A program made the translations under genes and the position numbers. Shown here piece after piece: positions 17,780-27,474 of a stretch of DNA of 64,000 bases. Position 1 is the stretch's first letter; each line of letters begins with the position of its first letter. The stretch is taken from the NCBI RefSeq assembly GCF_001889165.1, contig NZ_CP016020.1:1462501-1526500 (forward strand), given 5' to 3'. Below the pieces are notes generated by a model, which searched no databases, was not told the DNA's origin, and saw nothing but the letters and a program-made list of their open reading frames with translations. The DNA comes from Bacillus weihaiensis. GTDB taxonomy: Bacteria > Bacillota > Bacilli > Bacillales > Bacillaceae.

Positions 17780-18184
17780 TCACTTTAGAAAAAGTGCCTT
17801 TTGCTTAGTAGAGATGTGGATTTTTAAGCGTGTAGCAATCTTAGGCAATGTATATCCTTCTACCATCATTTGAAAATACTTCTCCCACTTACCAAGATAA
17901 CGGGTACCTGCAATTGGAGTATTTGAAAGGTCGTTAAATGACTTTCCGCAGTCACGACAAAGATATCTTTGCCTCTCTCTGTACTTGCCATTTGGCTTCA
18001 CCTTCACACTTCCGCAATGAATGCAACCTAACCCCTCTTTAAAACGGATTTCTCTAATGGTTGTGTATGCATCTTTCATATCAGCATCTGCATTATGAAT
18101 AAAGTCTTCTTTTAACAGGTTGAATAGTTGAATTTGCTCGTCTTTAGTCAAGTCCGAAAACGTCGCATAGATGTCTTTAATCAT
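17780..18184 (-). pseudogene. Truncated IS1595-type transposase (N-terminal zinc ribbon only)
   Basis: 134 codons covering only the N-terminal part of an IS1595/ISXO2-like transposase: a helical start, then a zinc ribbon (CIHCG ... YLCRDCGKSFN) and NTPIAGTRYLGKW...YTLPKIATRLKIHIST. The DDE/DDN catalytic domain that should follow is missing. After HIST the frame breaks and ends within 10 codons; the other frame gives AKGTFSKVKSWFLNN and a stop, consistent with a large internal deletion. An intact ribosome binding site (AGGAGG) precedes the ATG. It cannot encode an active transposase. Confidence 0.82.
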
Positions 18185-18592
18185 TGAGAAACCGCCTCCT
18201 GAAAGAGTATTTTACCACCTCTTATAAGGATGGTTAAAATAGCAACAATCTATGCGAAAAGAGCCTTTTTTTTACAGATAAGAATGTTTTGGGACATATG
18301 TAGTACAGCCAATGATGAACCTTAAGTATCAGGTGAACATTTAAATGAAGATCTATCCTCATTGTTTGTCTTTTGGGAAACATTATTGATTTCTCTCGAA
18401 GTTCCTTTCATTAGGACATATGTTAAGAATAGAGCCTACTAACAGCGGAATTGTATTTTCTTATCTATAAGAGGCAATATAGACTGTAGGTATGTGTAAC
18501 ATTGACTGAGCGATACTTATCATAGCGGTAATATAAGTTCCAATTTGTTAAGAACAAGTAAACTTATGGTAAAATAGAAGAAACATTAATGA
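18185..18592. other. Intergenic region upstream of the Pol IV gene
   Basis: About 400 bp with no supported gene. It contains the ribosome binding site and presumably the promoter of the truncated transposase. No LexA-type box or convincing sigma-A pair could be assigned to the polymerase gene. It marks the right edge of the accessory block. Confidence 0.5.
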
Positions 18593-18604
18593 GTGGTGAT
18601 TGAC

Positions 18605-19837
18605 TTGGATTCAGCTACTAGAAGAGTTATTTTGCATGTAGATATGAATAGTTTTTATGCTTCTGTTGAAATAGCATATGATCCATCACTTAAAGGTAAA
18701 CCTGTAGCAATTGCTGGTAACGTGGAGGAACGTAAAGGAATTATAGTGACTTGTAGCTATGAGGCTAGAGCAAAAGGGGTAAAAGCAACAATGCCCTTAT
18801 GGGAAGCGAGAAAGCTTTGCCCGGATCTTATTGTTAAGAAGCCTAATTTTGATCGGTACCGTTCAGCTTCTATGGCTATGTTTACGATTTTAAGAGAATA
18901 TACGGATAAAGTAGAACCTGTCTCAATTGATGAAGGGTATGTGGATCTTAGTGAATTTTCAGGAACAAAGCCCTTATTGATTGCAAAATCAATTCAAAAT
19001 CGGCTACTAGAAGAACTTTTACTCCCATGTAGTATAGGGGTTGCTCCAAATAAATTTTTAGCTAAAATGGCTTCTGATATGAAAAAACCTTTAGGAATAT
19101 CCATATTACGTAAGCGAGATCTTCCAGAAAAGCTTTGGCCTTTGCCTGCAAACGAAATGCACGGTATTGGTGAAAAAACAGCAGAGAAATTAAGATCCAT
19201 CCAAATTAATACGATTTATGATGTTGCGCATGCTGACACGATTCAATTAAAAAATCTCTTAGGTATAAATGGAGCTCGTTTGAAAGAACGAGCAAATGGT
19301 ATAGATGATCGGAAGGTTGATCCCGATGCAATTTACGACTTTAAAAGTATCGGAAACTCATCTACTCTATCTAAGAACACAACAAATGAAGCTGAAATTC
19401 AAGAGGTTTTACGGAAATTAGCAAAATCAGTTTCTGTTCGAATGAAGAGGAAAGAGGTAGTAGCATCTAAATTTTTTGTTACAATTCGTTATGGGAATTT
19501 AAAAACGATTACTAGAAGCAAAAAAGTAGAGAACCCTATTAATAAGGAGGACGATATCCTTTTTGTTGCTAGTCACCTTTTTTTTAGTCATTGGGATGGG
19601 GAGCCAATTCGATTGCTGGGTATTACGGGGCAGGACCTCGTAGAAAAAAGTGAGGCCGTTAAGCAATTGGACCTGTTTTCATTTGAGAATGATGCAAAGG
19701 ACGAACCATTAGTAGAATTAATGAATAAACTAAACGGGAAGTATGGTAGTCAAGTTATTAAAAAAGGCGTAAAAGCGAACAAAAAAGAAAGTTCAACAGT
19801 AGGTACTAGTTTTAATAAAGATTTTTTAAGAGAGTAA
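18605..19837 (+). CDS. yqjH: DNA polymerase IV, Y family (YqjH/PolY1)
   Basis: A 410-residue translesion polymerase. The palm motifs are visible: HVDMNSFYASVEIA (first catalytic Asp), CSYEARAKGVKATMPLWEA, and PVSIDEGYVDLS (second Asp and Glu). Then comes the helix-hairpin-helix thumb (MHGIGEKTAEKL) and the little finger domain. A C-terminal QLDLFSFE is a canonical beta-clamp binding motif (QLDLF). It copies damaged DNA in the cytoplasm. Start choice is uncertain: TTG at 18605 follows GGTGAT, while GTG codons at 18593/18596 have no ribosome binding site. gndA follows, as in B. subtilis. Confidence 0.92.
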   Translation: MDSATRRVILHVDMNSFYASVEIAYDPSLKGKPVAIAGNVEERKGIIVTCSYEARAKGVKATMPLWEARKLCPDLIVKKPNFDRYRSASMAMFTILREYTDKVEPVSIDEGYVDLSEFSGTKPLLIAKSIQNRLLEELLLPCSIGVAPNKFLAKMASDMKKPLGISILRKRDLPEKLWPLPANEMHGIGEKTAEKLRSIQINTIYDVAHADTIQLKNLLGINGARLKERANGIDDRKVDPDAIYDFKSIGNSSTLSKNTTNEAEIQEVLRKLAKSVSVRMKRKEVVASKFFVTIRYGNLKTITRSKKVENPINKEDDILFVASHLFFSHWDGEPIRLLGITGQDLVEKSEAVKQLDLFSFENDAKDEPLVELMNKLNGKYGSQVIKKGVKANKKESSTVGTSFNKDFLRE

Positions 19838-20006
19838 ACGCTTTCTTGAGCTAACTTACTTGAAATGTGTCCAATGAATGTGGTATTTTCAAAGTTGTAG
19901 TTATAATAAATAATTCGAATTGTGTGTCAATTTCGGAAGTATCGGAAAACTATGAGTTTTTTTCATTAGTTTTACATACAAATAGGATGAGAAGGGACGT
20001 AAACGA

Positions 20007-21419
20007 ATGTCAAAACAACAAATTGGTGTAATTGGCTTAGCTGTAATGGGTAAAAACTTAGCGTTAAATATTGAAAGTCGTGGCTTTTCAGTATCTGTTT
20101 ATAACCGTTCTTCGGATAAAACGGAAGAATTTTTAACTGAAGCAAAGGGGAAAAATGTAGTAGGTACATATAGCATTGAAGAATTTGTTCAATCATTAGA
20201 AACACCACGTAAAATACTATTAATGGTAAAAGCTGGTGTTCCTACTGATGCTACAATTGAGCAATTGTTACCGCATCTTGATAAAGGTGATATTCTAATC
20301 GATGGTGGGAATACATTATATACAGACACACAACGTCGTAACAAAGATCTCGCTGAAAGTGGAATCCATTTCATCGGTACAGGAGTATCGGGTGGAGAGG
20401 AAGGTGCTCTTAAAGGACCATCAATTATGCCTGGTGGACAGAAGGAAGCATTTGATTTAGTACAACCTATTTTAGAAGCAATCTCTGCAAAGGTAAATGG
20501 TGATCCATGTTGTACGTATATTGGTCCAGATGGTGCAGGTCACTATGTGAAAATGGTTCATAACGGAATTGAATATGGAGATATGCAATTGATCTCAGAA
20601 GCCTATTTCTTATTAAAGAATGTTTTAGGTTTAACCGCTGATGAGCTTCATGAAGTTTTTGCAGAGTGGAATAAAGGGGAGCTTGATAGCTACTTAATTG
20701 AAATTACTGCTGACATCTTCACGAAGAAGGATGATGAAACAGGTAAACCTCTTGTTGATGTTATTCTTGATACTGCTGGTCAAAAGGGTACTGGAAAATG
20801 GACAAGTAAGAGCGCTCTTGATTTAGGTGTTCCACTTCCTATCATTACTGAATCTGTATTTGCTCGTTTCATTTCTGCTATGAAGGAAGAACGTCAAAAA
20901 GCAAGTAAAATTCTATCAGGTCCAGCTCCAAAAGCGCATGAGGGTAACAAAGAAGAGCTTATTGAAGCTGTTCGTAAAGCATTATATATGAGTAAAATTG
21001 TTTCATACGCACAAGGCTTTGCACAAATGAGAGCTGCTTCTGAAGAGTATAACTGGGATCTAAAATACGGTGATATCGCGATGATCTTCCGTGGAGGCTG
21101 TATCATACGTGCAGCATTCCTTCAAAAAATTAAAGATGCATATGACAAGGAGCCGCAATTAGCGAACCTTTTACTTGATGATTACTTCAAAAACATTGTT
21201 GAAGGCTACCAAGGTGCTCTCCGTCAAATCTTAGGAGTTGCAATTGAAAATGGTGTACCTGTACCTTGCTTCTCATCTGCATTAGCATACTATGATAGCT
21301 ACCGTACAGAAACACTACCTGCGAACCTTTTACAAGCACAACGTGATTATTTCGGTGCTCATACGTATCAACGTGTAGATAAAGAGGGCGTATTCCATAC
21401 TGAATGGATGGAAAAATAA
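20007..21419 (+). CDS. gndA: 6-phosphogluconate dehydrogenase, decarboxylating (GndA/YqjI)
   Basis: A 470-residue oxidative pentose phosphate enzyme that converts 6-phosphogluconate to ribulose 5-phosphate with NADP+ reduction. The Rossmann start [17 protein letters not shown] is followed by [11 protein letters not shown], the substrate-site [35 protein letters not shown] with the catalytic Lys/Asn, and [13 protein letters not shown]. Length matches the long form. Its partner zwf lies downstream on the opposite strand, convergent, with ~1 kb of repeats and terminators between. Confidence 0.96.
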   Translation: MSKQQIGVIGLAVMGKNLALNIESRGFSVSVYNRSSDKTEEFLTEAKGKNVVGTYSIEEFVQSLETPRKILLMVKAGVPTDATIEQLLPHLDKGDILIDGGNTLYTDTQRRNKDLAESGIHFIGTGVSGGEEGALKGPSIMPGGQKEAFDLVQPILEAISAKVNGDPCCTYIGPDGAGHYVKMVHNGIEYGDMQLISEAYFLLKNVLGLTADELHEVFAEWNKGELDSYLIEITADIFTKKDDETGKPLVDVILDTAGQKGTGKWTSKSALDLGVPLPIITESVFARFISAMKEERQKASKILSGPAPKAHEGNKEELIEAVRKALYMSKIVSYAQGFAQMRAASEEYNWDLKYGDIAMIFRGGCIIRAAFLQKIKDAYDKEPQLANLLLDDYFKNIVEGYQGALRQILGVAIENGVPVPCFSSALAYYDSYRTETLPANLLQAQRDYFGAHTYQRVDKEGVFHTEWMEK

Positions 21420-21430
21420 GAAAGTAACTA

Positions 21431-21468
21431 AAAAGACAAACCAGTTCTCAAGCTGGTTTGTCTTTTTT
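21431..21468 (+). terminator. Intrinsic terminator after gndA
   Basis: AAAAGACAAACCAG pairs with CTGGTTTGTCTTTT across an 8-nt loop and runs into a T-tract, 12 bp after the stop. Confidence 0.92.
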
Positions 21469-21525
21469 ATCGTAGAAAAATAAGAACTTATAAATAGTAA
21501 ATAAAGTGAGGAGTAGGAGAGAATA

Positions 21526-21658
21526 AAAAAAGGAGGCTGGGATTTAAGGGTTTGGCACCATATCACCGCAACTATATGTACGCACTAAGTTATCAAGTGC
21601 ACACAATTTGGTCGGATTGGAGGGTGCCTGACTCTCTGTTTTGTCCCTGCCTCTAAAA
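21526..21658. repeat. Palindromic dispersed repeat A, copy 1
   Basis: About 133 bp sharing order and sequence with copies at 28743 and 52083. Outer arms AGGAGGCTGGGA / GTCCCTGCCTCT, middle arms around GGCACC / GGGTGCCTG, and inner arms GTACGCAC / GTGCACACAA can fold into one long hairpin. It lies in the same orientation as the other two copies. Confidence 0.8.
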
Positions 21659-21934
21659 AGGAGATTACAAGGGTTGCATCTTGCATTTATAGTTTATTCA
21701 AAGAAAAGCCACTATGTATAGGACAAATTATCCGGCTTATTCACACATTTTTAACTCATAATAACCTTAGTGGGAATTATGCATGTATGCTCTCATTGTA
21801 AGCTATTAGAGGCTACTATACGGCAGGGGGTTCATTCTAAGGACCCAAAAGAATGAATAACGATTATACCAAACTTTTGAGTCTTTTTTTAAAAACGTCA
21901 CTTAAGTGTAAAATGGTGCTAGCTTATTTCTAAG

Positions 21935-22030
21935 CTAAGTGAAAAATGTTGAAAGGCTCCCTAAAATTACACCAGCTAGACTACCAATACTAATACATTT
22001 AATAAAATTCTTAGGATAATTAAGTTCCAT
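21935..22030 (-). CDS. Small single-span membrane peptide, 31 codons
   Basis: A short gene with a very strong ribosome binding site (AAGGAGGGATGAATC before ATG). It encodes a 31-residue peptide: a short polar head (MELNYPKN), then FIKCISIGSLAGVILGSLSTFF, a plausible single transmembrane helix with small-residue (GxxxG-like) spacing. No family was recognised; the glycine/serine-rich helix recalls the start of YtxH-type proteins. It lies alone between the convergent gndA and zwf genes, downstream of the zwf terminator, so it must have its own promoter. Confidence 0.55.
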   Translation of the reverse strand: MELNYPKNFIKCISIGSLAGVILGSLSTFFT

Positions 22031-22341
22031 GATTCATCCCTCCTTAAGGGAAAAATACCATATATGAAACAAGGGTTGCAACAGATTTTATTCATTTAAG
22101 CATGGTAAAATTCAACAGTCACTGAGAGGGTTCAGTTTAGAGACTTTCGCTGTGGGAATATATAAAGGGTTTTTTCTGAAAACTTGGTGCTGCTTCCTTG
22201 AGATTCAAAAAAGTTTGCATTCACACGAAAGATTCGTAAGGCAGTAAAGGGATGAAATAAAACAATCCTCTCTGTTTTAGAGAGAACAAACCTTTTATTT
22301 AGGAGAATTTGATCCATAAGTATTTTTCGGAAAACAGCCAT

Positions 22342-22375
22342 ATAAAAAGAAGGGAAACATCATTGTCTCCCTTCT
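22342..22375 (-). terminator. Intrinsic terminator of zwf
   Basis: On the minus strand AGAAGGGA pairs with TCCCTTCT and continues into TTTTTAT, about 50 bp downstream of the zwf stop codon. Confidence 0.85.
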
Positions 22376-22427
22376 CGATATGGATCTCGCAATTTTCATA
22401 ATAGAAAATTAGCTACTTATCCACTTT

Positions 22428-23906
22428 TTAGTTAACTGGCCACCACTTAAAGCCATCTTTTTTTAGCATTTCCTCTGCCTCTTTAGGTCCCATTGAACCT
22501 GAAGGATAAGTTGTTAGATTAGCTTTGCCTTCTTTCCACGCATCAGAAATTGGATCTACATAGCTCCATGATAAAGCTACTTCATCCCAATGTGTGAAAT
22601 TCGTAGCATCTCCACGCATGCAATCGTATAGTAACTTTTCGTATGCTTCAGGAGTATTAATGCCTTCTAAGAAGTTATTAGAAAGATCAAGTTTTACTGG
22701 CTGTGAATAGCCAGCATCATCGTCTTTCTTTGCATTCAGCTGAAGTGTAATTCCTTCTTCAGGTTGAATATGGATGACTAATAAATTGGGTGGTACAGAT
22801 GCGCCTTTATTATAATATAGATTCATTGGAATATCCTTAAACTGCACGACAATCTTCGTAGATTTTGCTGCCATGCGTTTTCCTGTTCGAATATAGAAAG
22901 GAACTCCAGCCCATCTGAAATTATCAATTAATAGTTTACCTGCAACGTATGTTTCTGTTTGAGATTGATCATCAACATTACTTTCGTTACGGTAACTTAC
23001 GACAGGCTCATTTGCCATTTCGCCTGAATCATATTGTCCTCTAATAAAGTATTTTGCCACATCATCATCTTTTACAGGTCTTAGAGCACGTAAAACTTTT
23101 ACTTTTTCACTTCTAATTTCATCTGTTGTAAGCTTTATTGGTGGTTCCATTGCAAGTAATGCGACCATTTGAAGCATATGATTTTGTACCATATCGCGAA
23201 GGGCGCCAGACTTTTCGTAATAACGACCACGATCTTCTACCCCTAATACCTCACTAGAAGTTACTTGAATATTTGATATGTATCTGTTGTTCCACAGTGG
23301 CTCAAATAATGCATTAGCAAATCGAATGACTTCAATGTTTTGAACCATCTCTTTACCTAGGTAGTGATCAATTCGATAAATTTGATCCTCGTTGAATGCT
23401 TCACGTATTTCTTGATTTAATGTTTGTGCAGATGGAAGATCATGTCCAAATGGTTTTTCGATAACAAGTCTACTCCAACCCTCTGTAGCAGTTAAGCCTT
23501 CTTTTTTGAGGTTTTGAGCAATTGTTCCAAAGAATTCTGGAGCCATTGCTAGGTAGAATATTCTGTTTCCTTCTGTCTTATATGTTGTATTTAAATCATT
23601 TAACAAATCATTAAGCTCTAAATAAGAGGAAGGGTTTGTAACATCAAAAGGATGATAATGAAAATGAGATGTGAATTCGTCTAAATTAGCGGATTCCTTC
23701 ATTGATGTCTGAATAGAATCAGATACGTTTTGACGAAACTCTTCGTTTGTCCAGGGTCTTCGTGCAACACCGACCACAGCAAAATTTTCACTGATTTTCT
23801 TGTTTTTTACTAAGCGATAAATTGACGGGAACAGTTTTCGCTTTGCTAGGTCACCCGTTGCTCCGAAGATGACAATAACAGCTTTTGGATGTTCTTGTGT
23901 AATCAC
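22428..23906 (-). CDS. zwf: Glucose-6-phosphate 1-dehydrogenase (Zwf)
   Basis: A 492-residue enzyme that oxidises glucose 6-phosphate to 6-phosphogluconolactone, entry to the oxidative pentose phosphate pathway. Visible are the NADP-binding FGATGDLAKRKLFPS, the substrate/catalytic motif RIDHYLGKEMVQN and the conserved RWAGVPFYIRTGKRM. It starts with GTG behind GTGAGGTACG. As in B. subtilis it lies opposite gndA and divergent from rnz. Length and motifs are complete. Confidence 0.96.
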   Translation of the reverse strand: MITQEHPKAVIVIFGATGDLAKRKLFPSIYRLVKNKKISENFAVVGVARRPWTNEEFRQNVSDSIQTSMKESANLDEFTSHFHYHPFDVTNPSSYLELNDLLNDLNTTYKTEGNRIFYLAMAPEFFGTIAQNLKKEGLTATEGWSRLVIEKPFGHDLPSAQTLNQEIREAFNEDQIYRIDHYLGKEMVQNIEVIRFANALFEPLWNNRYISNIQVTSSEVLGVEDRGRYYEKSGALRDMVQNHMLQMVALLAMEPPIKLTTDEIRSEKVKVLRALRPVKDDDVAKYFIRGQYDSGEMANEPVVSYRNESNVDDQSQTETYVAGKLLIDNFRWAGVPFYIRTGKRMAAKSTKIVVQFKDIPMNLYYNKGASVPPNLLVIHIQPEEGITLQLNAKKDDDAGYSQPVKLDLSNNFLEGINTPEAYEKLLYDCMRGDATNFTHWDEVALSWSYVDPISDAWKEGKANLTTYPSGSMGPKEAEEMLKKDGFKWWPVN

Positions 23907-24587
23907 GTTCGTACCTCACTTTGCAAATGCATTTATTTGTTTCATCAGCCGATCCAATCATCTAATTCATTCATGAATCAAAAGAATGCTATGAAGGAGA
24001 AAGAATGGTGCTATAAGACAATCAATTGATCCTTTTAAGATGTTTCAATAGCTGATGGATATTACTCCTTTACAAATACTTAATTTTAAAGGTAATCGTA
24101 AAGTAAATCAAATATAATCGTTTAAATTCGAGTTGTTTTCTTAAAATATCGTATGGTAGCGTTTTGTTAGCTAACAACCGATTAACATAATAAAAGAATT
24201 TTCATCCTTTATTAGTATAAACGATATAAGAGAAATTATCGTCTTATATGCACCTAATTTATTAAAATTTTTATATAATTCAGTATATTTTAGTAAAGGA
24301 TATAGGATTAGTCAAGTATTTTATTAGAATAAAGGGTGAAGAAAGACAAACCGAACCTGTTTGACGTGATAGAACGTGTGAAATTTTTTTGGCGTGGTTT
24401 TTAGCATCTATCTTTCAGTCAATGATTAGCCCAAACTATAAAGTGAATTTTAATGAATATCTTATCTAATCGTTCATTTCTTATAATTGAATGTACGCAA
24501 TTAAAGAAAGCGGATTGAACGGAGTTTCGCTCTTACCAACTTTCATGTATTCTTTAATAGTAATTGAAAGTTTAGGAGGATATTTAC
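23907..24587. other. Long divergent intergenic region between zwf and rnz
   Basis: About 680 bp, AT-rich, without a supported gene on either strand. It must hold the zwf and rnz promoters, but no sigma-A pair stands out clearly. The only firm element is TTTAGGAGGATATTTAC, the ribosome binding site of rnz. No repeat of either family was found here. Confidence 0.5.
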
Positions 24588-25523
24588 GTGAATGTTTTAT
24601 TTCTTGGTACTGGTGCTGGAATCCCTGCAAAGTCTCGTAATGTGACGAGTATTGCTTTGCAACTATTAGAGGAGAGAAATGCAGTGTGGCTCTTTGATTG
24701 TGGAGAAGCTACACAGCATCAAATTCTATATACAAATATCAAACCTAGAAAAATAGAGAAGATTTTCATTTCACATTTACATGGGGATCATATTTATGGT
24801 TTACCTGGATTGATAAGTAGCCGATCTTTTCAAGGAGGAGAAAGTTTACTAACGATATATGGACCAAAGGGGATTAAAGAGTTTGTTCGAACATCATTAT
24901 CGGTGAGCCATACATATCTTTCTTATCCCATTTCCTTTGTTGAAGTTGAGGAAGGGTTGATCTTTGAGGATCAACAGTTTCAAGTATTTACTTCTAAGCT
25001 TGATCATGGCATTGATTCATATGGATATCGTATTGTAGAGAAGGATTTACCAGGAACATTATTAGTTCATAAAGTAAAAGAACTAGGAGTGGCACCTGGA
25101 CCGATTTTTCAAAAATTGAAGAAAGGAGAAACCGTTTCTTTAGATGATGGTCGAATCCTGAATGGTACAGACTTTATTGGACCTCCTCAAAAAGGAAGAA
25201 TAATTACGATTCTAGGAGATACGAGGTATTCCAAAAGAGCTATCGAGCTTGCTGAACATGCTGACATGTTAATACATGAGGCGACTTTCTCCGCTAAAGA
25301 TGATCGTCTTGCTTACGATTATTTTCATTCAACAAGTACACAAGCAGCTAGTATAGCGACAGAAGCGAAGGTGAAAAAGCTTATCCTGACACACATTAGC
25401 TCACGTTATCAATCAAAAGAAGAGATCTTGTTATTATGTAATGAAGCGAAGGGAATTTTCTTAGATACAATGGTCGCTGAAGACTTTTTACAAGTCGAGG
25501 TACCGAAAAATAAAAAGGAATAA
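24588..25523 (+). CDS. rnz: Ribonuclease Z (YqjK)
   Basis: A 311-residue metallo-beta-lactamase-fold endonuclease that trims the 3' end of tRNA precursors lacking an encoded CCA. The N-terminal [16 protein letters not shown], the zinc motif [14 protein letters not shown], the further ligands in [13 protein letters not shown] and GDTRYS, and [11 protein letters not shown] followed by LTHISSRY all fit tRNase Z short form. The GTG start has TAGGAGG at good spacing. No tRNA gene is in the window. Confidence 0.95.
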   Translation: MNVLFLGTGAGIPAKSRNVTSIALQLLEERNAVWLFDCGEATQHQILYTNIKPRKIEKIFISHLHGDHIYGLPGLISSRSFQGGESLLTIYGPKGIKEFVRTSLSVSHTYLSYPISFVEVEEGLIFEDQQFQVFTSKLDHGIDSYGYRIVEKDLPGTLLVHKVKELGVAPGPIFQKLKKGETVSLDDGRILNGTDFIGPPQKGRIITILGDTRYSKRAIELAEHADMLIHEATFSAKDDRLAYDYFHSTSTQAASIATEAKVKKLILTHISSRYQSKEEILLLCNEAKGIFLDTMVAEDFLQVEVPKNKKE

Positions 25524-25609
25524 TTCTCTTTCAGAGGTAAGCTGTTTCATGTATTATTTGACAGTACAACTATTTATTATTATTCATTTCATTGAAAGGA
25601 AGTCTATTT

Positions 25610-27085
25610 ATGACTGAAGAAAGCTCAAAGCAAAAATACGAGTATTTAGCAGATGATCCTAATGTTAATGTTAAACCCATTATGATTTCTCTCATTATAG
25701 GTGCGTTTTTCGCTATCCTCAATGAGACCCTACTAAATATTGCATTAACAACACTTATGGAAGAATTTCAAGTAAAGCCTTCTACTGTTCAGTGGATGGC
25801 AACTGGATTTATGCTCGTAATGGGTATTCTTATCCCGATTTCTGCCTTGTTGTTACAATCATATACAACTAGACAGATGTTCATGTTCACGATGTCTTTA
25901 TTTACATTGGGAACATTCATTTGTGCTGTTGCTCCTTCTTTTTCTATTTTATTAGCAGGGCGTATACTTCAAGCTGCAGGGACTGGACTATTTATGCCTA
26001 TAATATTTAACACGTTTTTACTGTTATTTCCCCCAAAGCGTCGCGGCGCTGTAATGGGAATGGTAGGATTAGTCATTATGTTTGCACCTGCAATTGGCCC
26101 AACACTCTCAGGCATAATTGTTGAGCACCTTGGTTGGAGATATTTATTTATTACAGTCATCCCATTTGCTCTATTCTCAATTGCCTTTGGATTTAAATTT
26201 CTTGTAAATGTTGGAGAAGTGACGAAACCCAAAGTTGACATATTTTCTATTCTCTTATCTACACTTGGTTTTGGTGGAGTAGTACTGGGGTTTAGCTCTG
26301 CTGGTGAAGGAGAAGCTGGTTTCTTCGTCCCTAGAGTGTATGTGCTTGTCATTGTTGGAGTTATTTCTCTTATCCTATTTACGTTAAGACAACTAAAATT
26401 AGAAGAACCCGTTTTGGATGTGAGAGTGTTTAAGTATCCAATGTTTACGTTATCTGTCGTCCTATTTGTTATTATCATCATGGCTATGTTTTCATCTGAA
26501 ATCATCCTACCGATGTATATGCAAGGACCACTTGCTTTAACAGCTGCTACTGCCGGGTTAACATTGCTACCCGGTAGTCTATTAAATGGGCTAATGTCTC
26601 CTATTATGGGGAAGATTTTTGATAAGGTAGGTCCTCGAAAGCTGATTATTCCAGCTGCTTTTGTTTTATCGATTACAATGTTTATGCTTAGCACAATTAG
26701 TCTAACAACCTCTATCGTTTTTATTGCTGTCTGCTATAGTTTATTGATGCTTTCAATATCAGCTATTATGATGCCTGCCCAAACAAATGGCCTTAATCAA
26801 TTACCGAAGCACCTTTATCCACATGGAACGGCTATTATGAATACATTGCAGCCGGTATCGGGAGCAATTGGGGTGTCAGTATTTATTAGCTTAATGACTA
26901 CTAGGCAGCAAATGTATCTAGAACAGGTTCCAGCACCAACAAATCCTGTTACAATTAGTGAGTCTCTAGTAGCAGGAGTTGAATTTGTTTACTTAATAGC
27001 TTTTGCGTTAACGGTTCTAGGTTTTATCGCTTCTTTATTTGTGAAAAGGGCTCTGCCTGAAGAGAAGGAGCCTACTAGTATATAG
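25610..27085 (+). CDS. MFS multidrug exporter, DHA2 (14-helix, EmrB/QacA) family
   Basis: A 491-residue membrane protein with about 14 predicted helices. N-terminal features are LNETLLNIALTTLMEEF, VQWMATGFMLVMGILIP and the motif C-like VGLVIMFAPAIGPTLSG, typical of EmrB/QacA drug:H+ antiporters such as B. subtilis LmrB. The ATG with GAAAGGAAG is preferred over an in-frame start six codons upstream. No TetR/MarR regulator is adjacent. Substrate cannot be deduced. Confidence 0.88.
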   Translation: MTEESSKQKYEYLADDPNVNVKPIMISLIIGAFFAILNETLLNIALTTLMEEFQVKPSTVQWMATGFMLVMGILIPISALLLQSYTTRQMFMFTMSLFTLGTFICAVAPSFSILLAGRILQAAGTGLFMPIIFNTFLLLFPPKRRGAVMGMVGLVIMFAPAIGPTLSGIIVEHLGWRYLFITVIPFALFSIAFGFKFLVNVGEVTKPKVDIFSILLSTLGFGGVVLGFSSAGEGEAGFFVPRVYVLVIVGVISLILFTLRQLKLEEPVLDVRVFKYPMFTLSVVLFVIIIMAMFSSEIILPMYMQGPLALTAATAGLTLLPGSLLNGLMSPIMGKIFDKVGPRKLIIPAAFVLSITMFMLSTISLTTSIVFIAVCYSLLMLSISAIMMPAQTNGLNQLPKHLYPHGTAIMNTLQPVSGAIGVSVFISLMTTRQQMYLEQVPAPTNPVTISESLVAGVEFVYLIAFALTVLGFIASLFVKRALPEEKEPTSI

Positions 27086-27110
27086 AAACTATCTAAAGAT
27101 CATATAAATA

Positions 27111-27156
27111 AAAAAACAGGGGGTATGAATCTTTCTTTCATACTCCTCTGTTTTTC
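27111..27156 (+). terminator. Intrinsic terminator after the MFS exporter gene
   Basis: AACAGGGGGTATGAA pairs with TTCATACTCCTCTGTT around a short loop and ends in TTTTTC, ~25 bp after the stop. Confidence 0.85.
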
Positions 27157-27160
27157 TTTA

Positions 27161-27329
27161 GGCTCTGTTAAATGTAGTTGTTGATTTCCGTTACATACAT
27201 TCGCTTTTTTGCGGAAGAATAATTGAACATCCTAATTACCGCCTTTTTAAAAGCGATTCTCTAGGATTCTCAAGGAGGCCTTCTACTCCCAATAAAGTGC
27301 AAAAATCATGATTAAACATTAACACAGCC
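27161..27329. repeat. Palindromic repeat B, copy with terminal inverted repeats
   Basis: About 169 bp bounded by GGCTCTGTTAA and TTAACACAGCC (10 of 11 complementary). The left arm (TTGTTGATTTCCGTTAC...CATTCGCTT) matches the reverse complement of the right arm of the element at 46973-47078. The interior is degenerate. No open frame is present, so it looks like a MITE-like or non-coding palindromic unit. Confidence 0.7.
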
Positions 27330-27474
27330 TTCTTTAAAGGATAAGAATGCACCTGAATTTGTACGTGGTTTTAGGATCGAGCTTCTGGCAACAAACCATG
27401 TCTCTTGCTCGGCGCCAATAGGAGAACGGTTTTTGTTCTTAACTCGATTTATTTTAAAAGGATGTAACCTTTAA

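Noticed and set aside
21830-21857. Short hairpin TTCATTCT/AGAATGAA between gndA and zwf
   Set aside because: Eight weak A-T-rich pairs without a T-tract or a gene end next to it; could easily be chance.
22132-22341. 69-codon minus-strand frame downstream of zwf
   Set aside because: It starts directly after the T-run of the zwf terminator, has no ribosome binding site, and its product resembles no family.
25969-26694. 241-codon frame antisense to the MFS exporter
   Set aside because: It lies wholly inside a clear transporter gene; its composition (Ile/Thr/Pro-rich, no motif) is what the complement of a hydrophobic gene produces.
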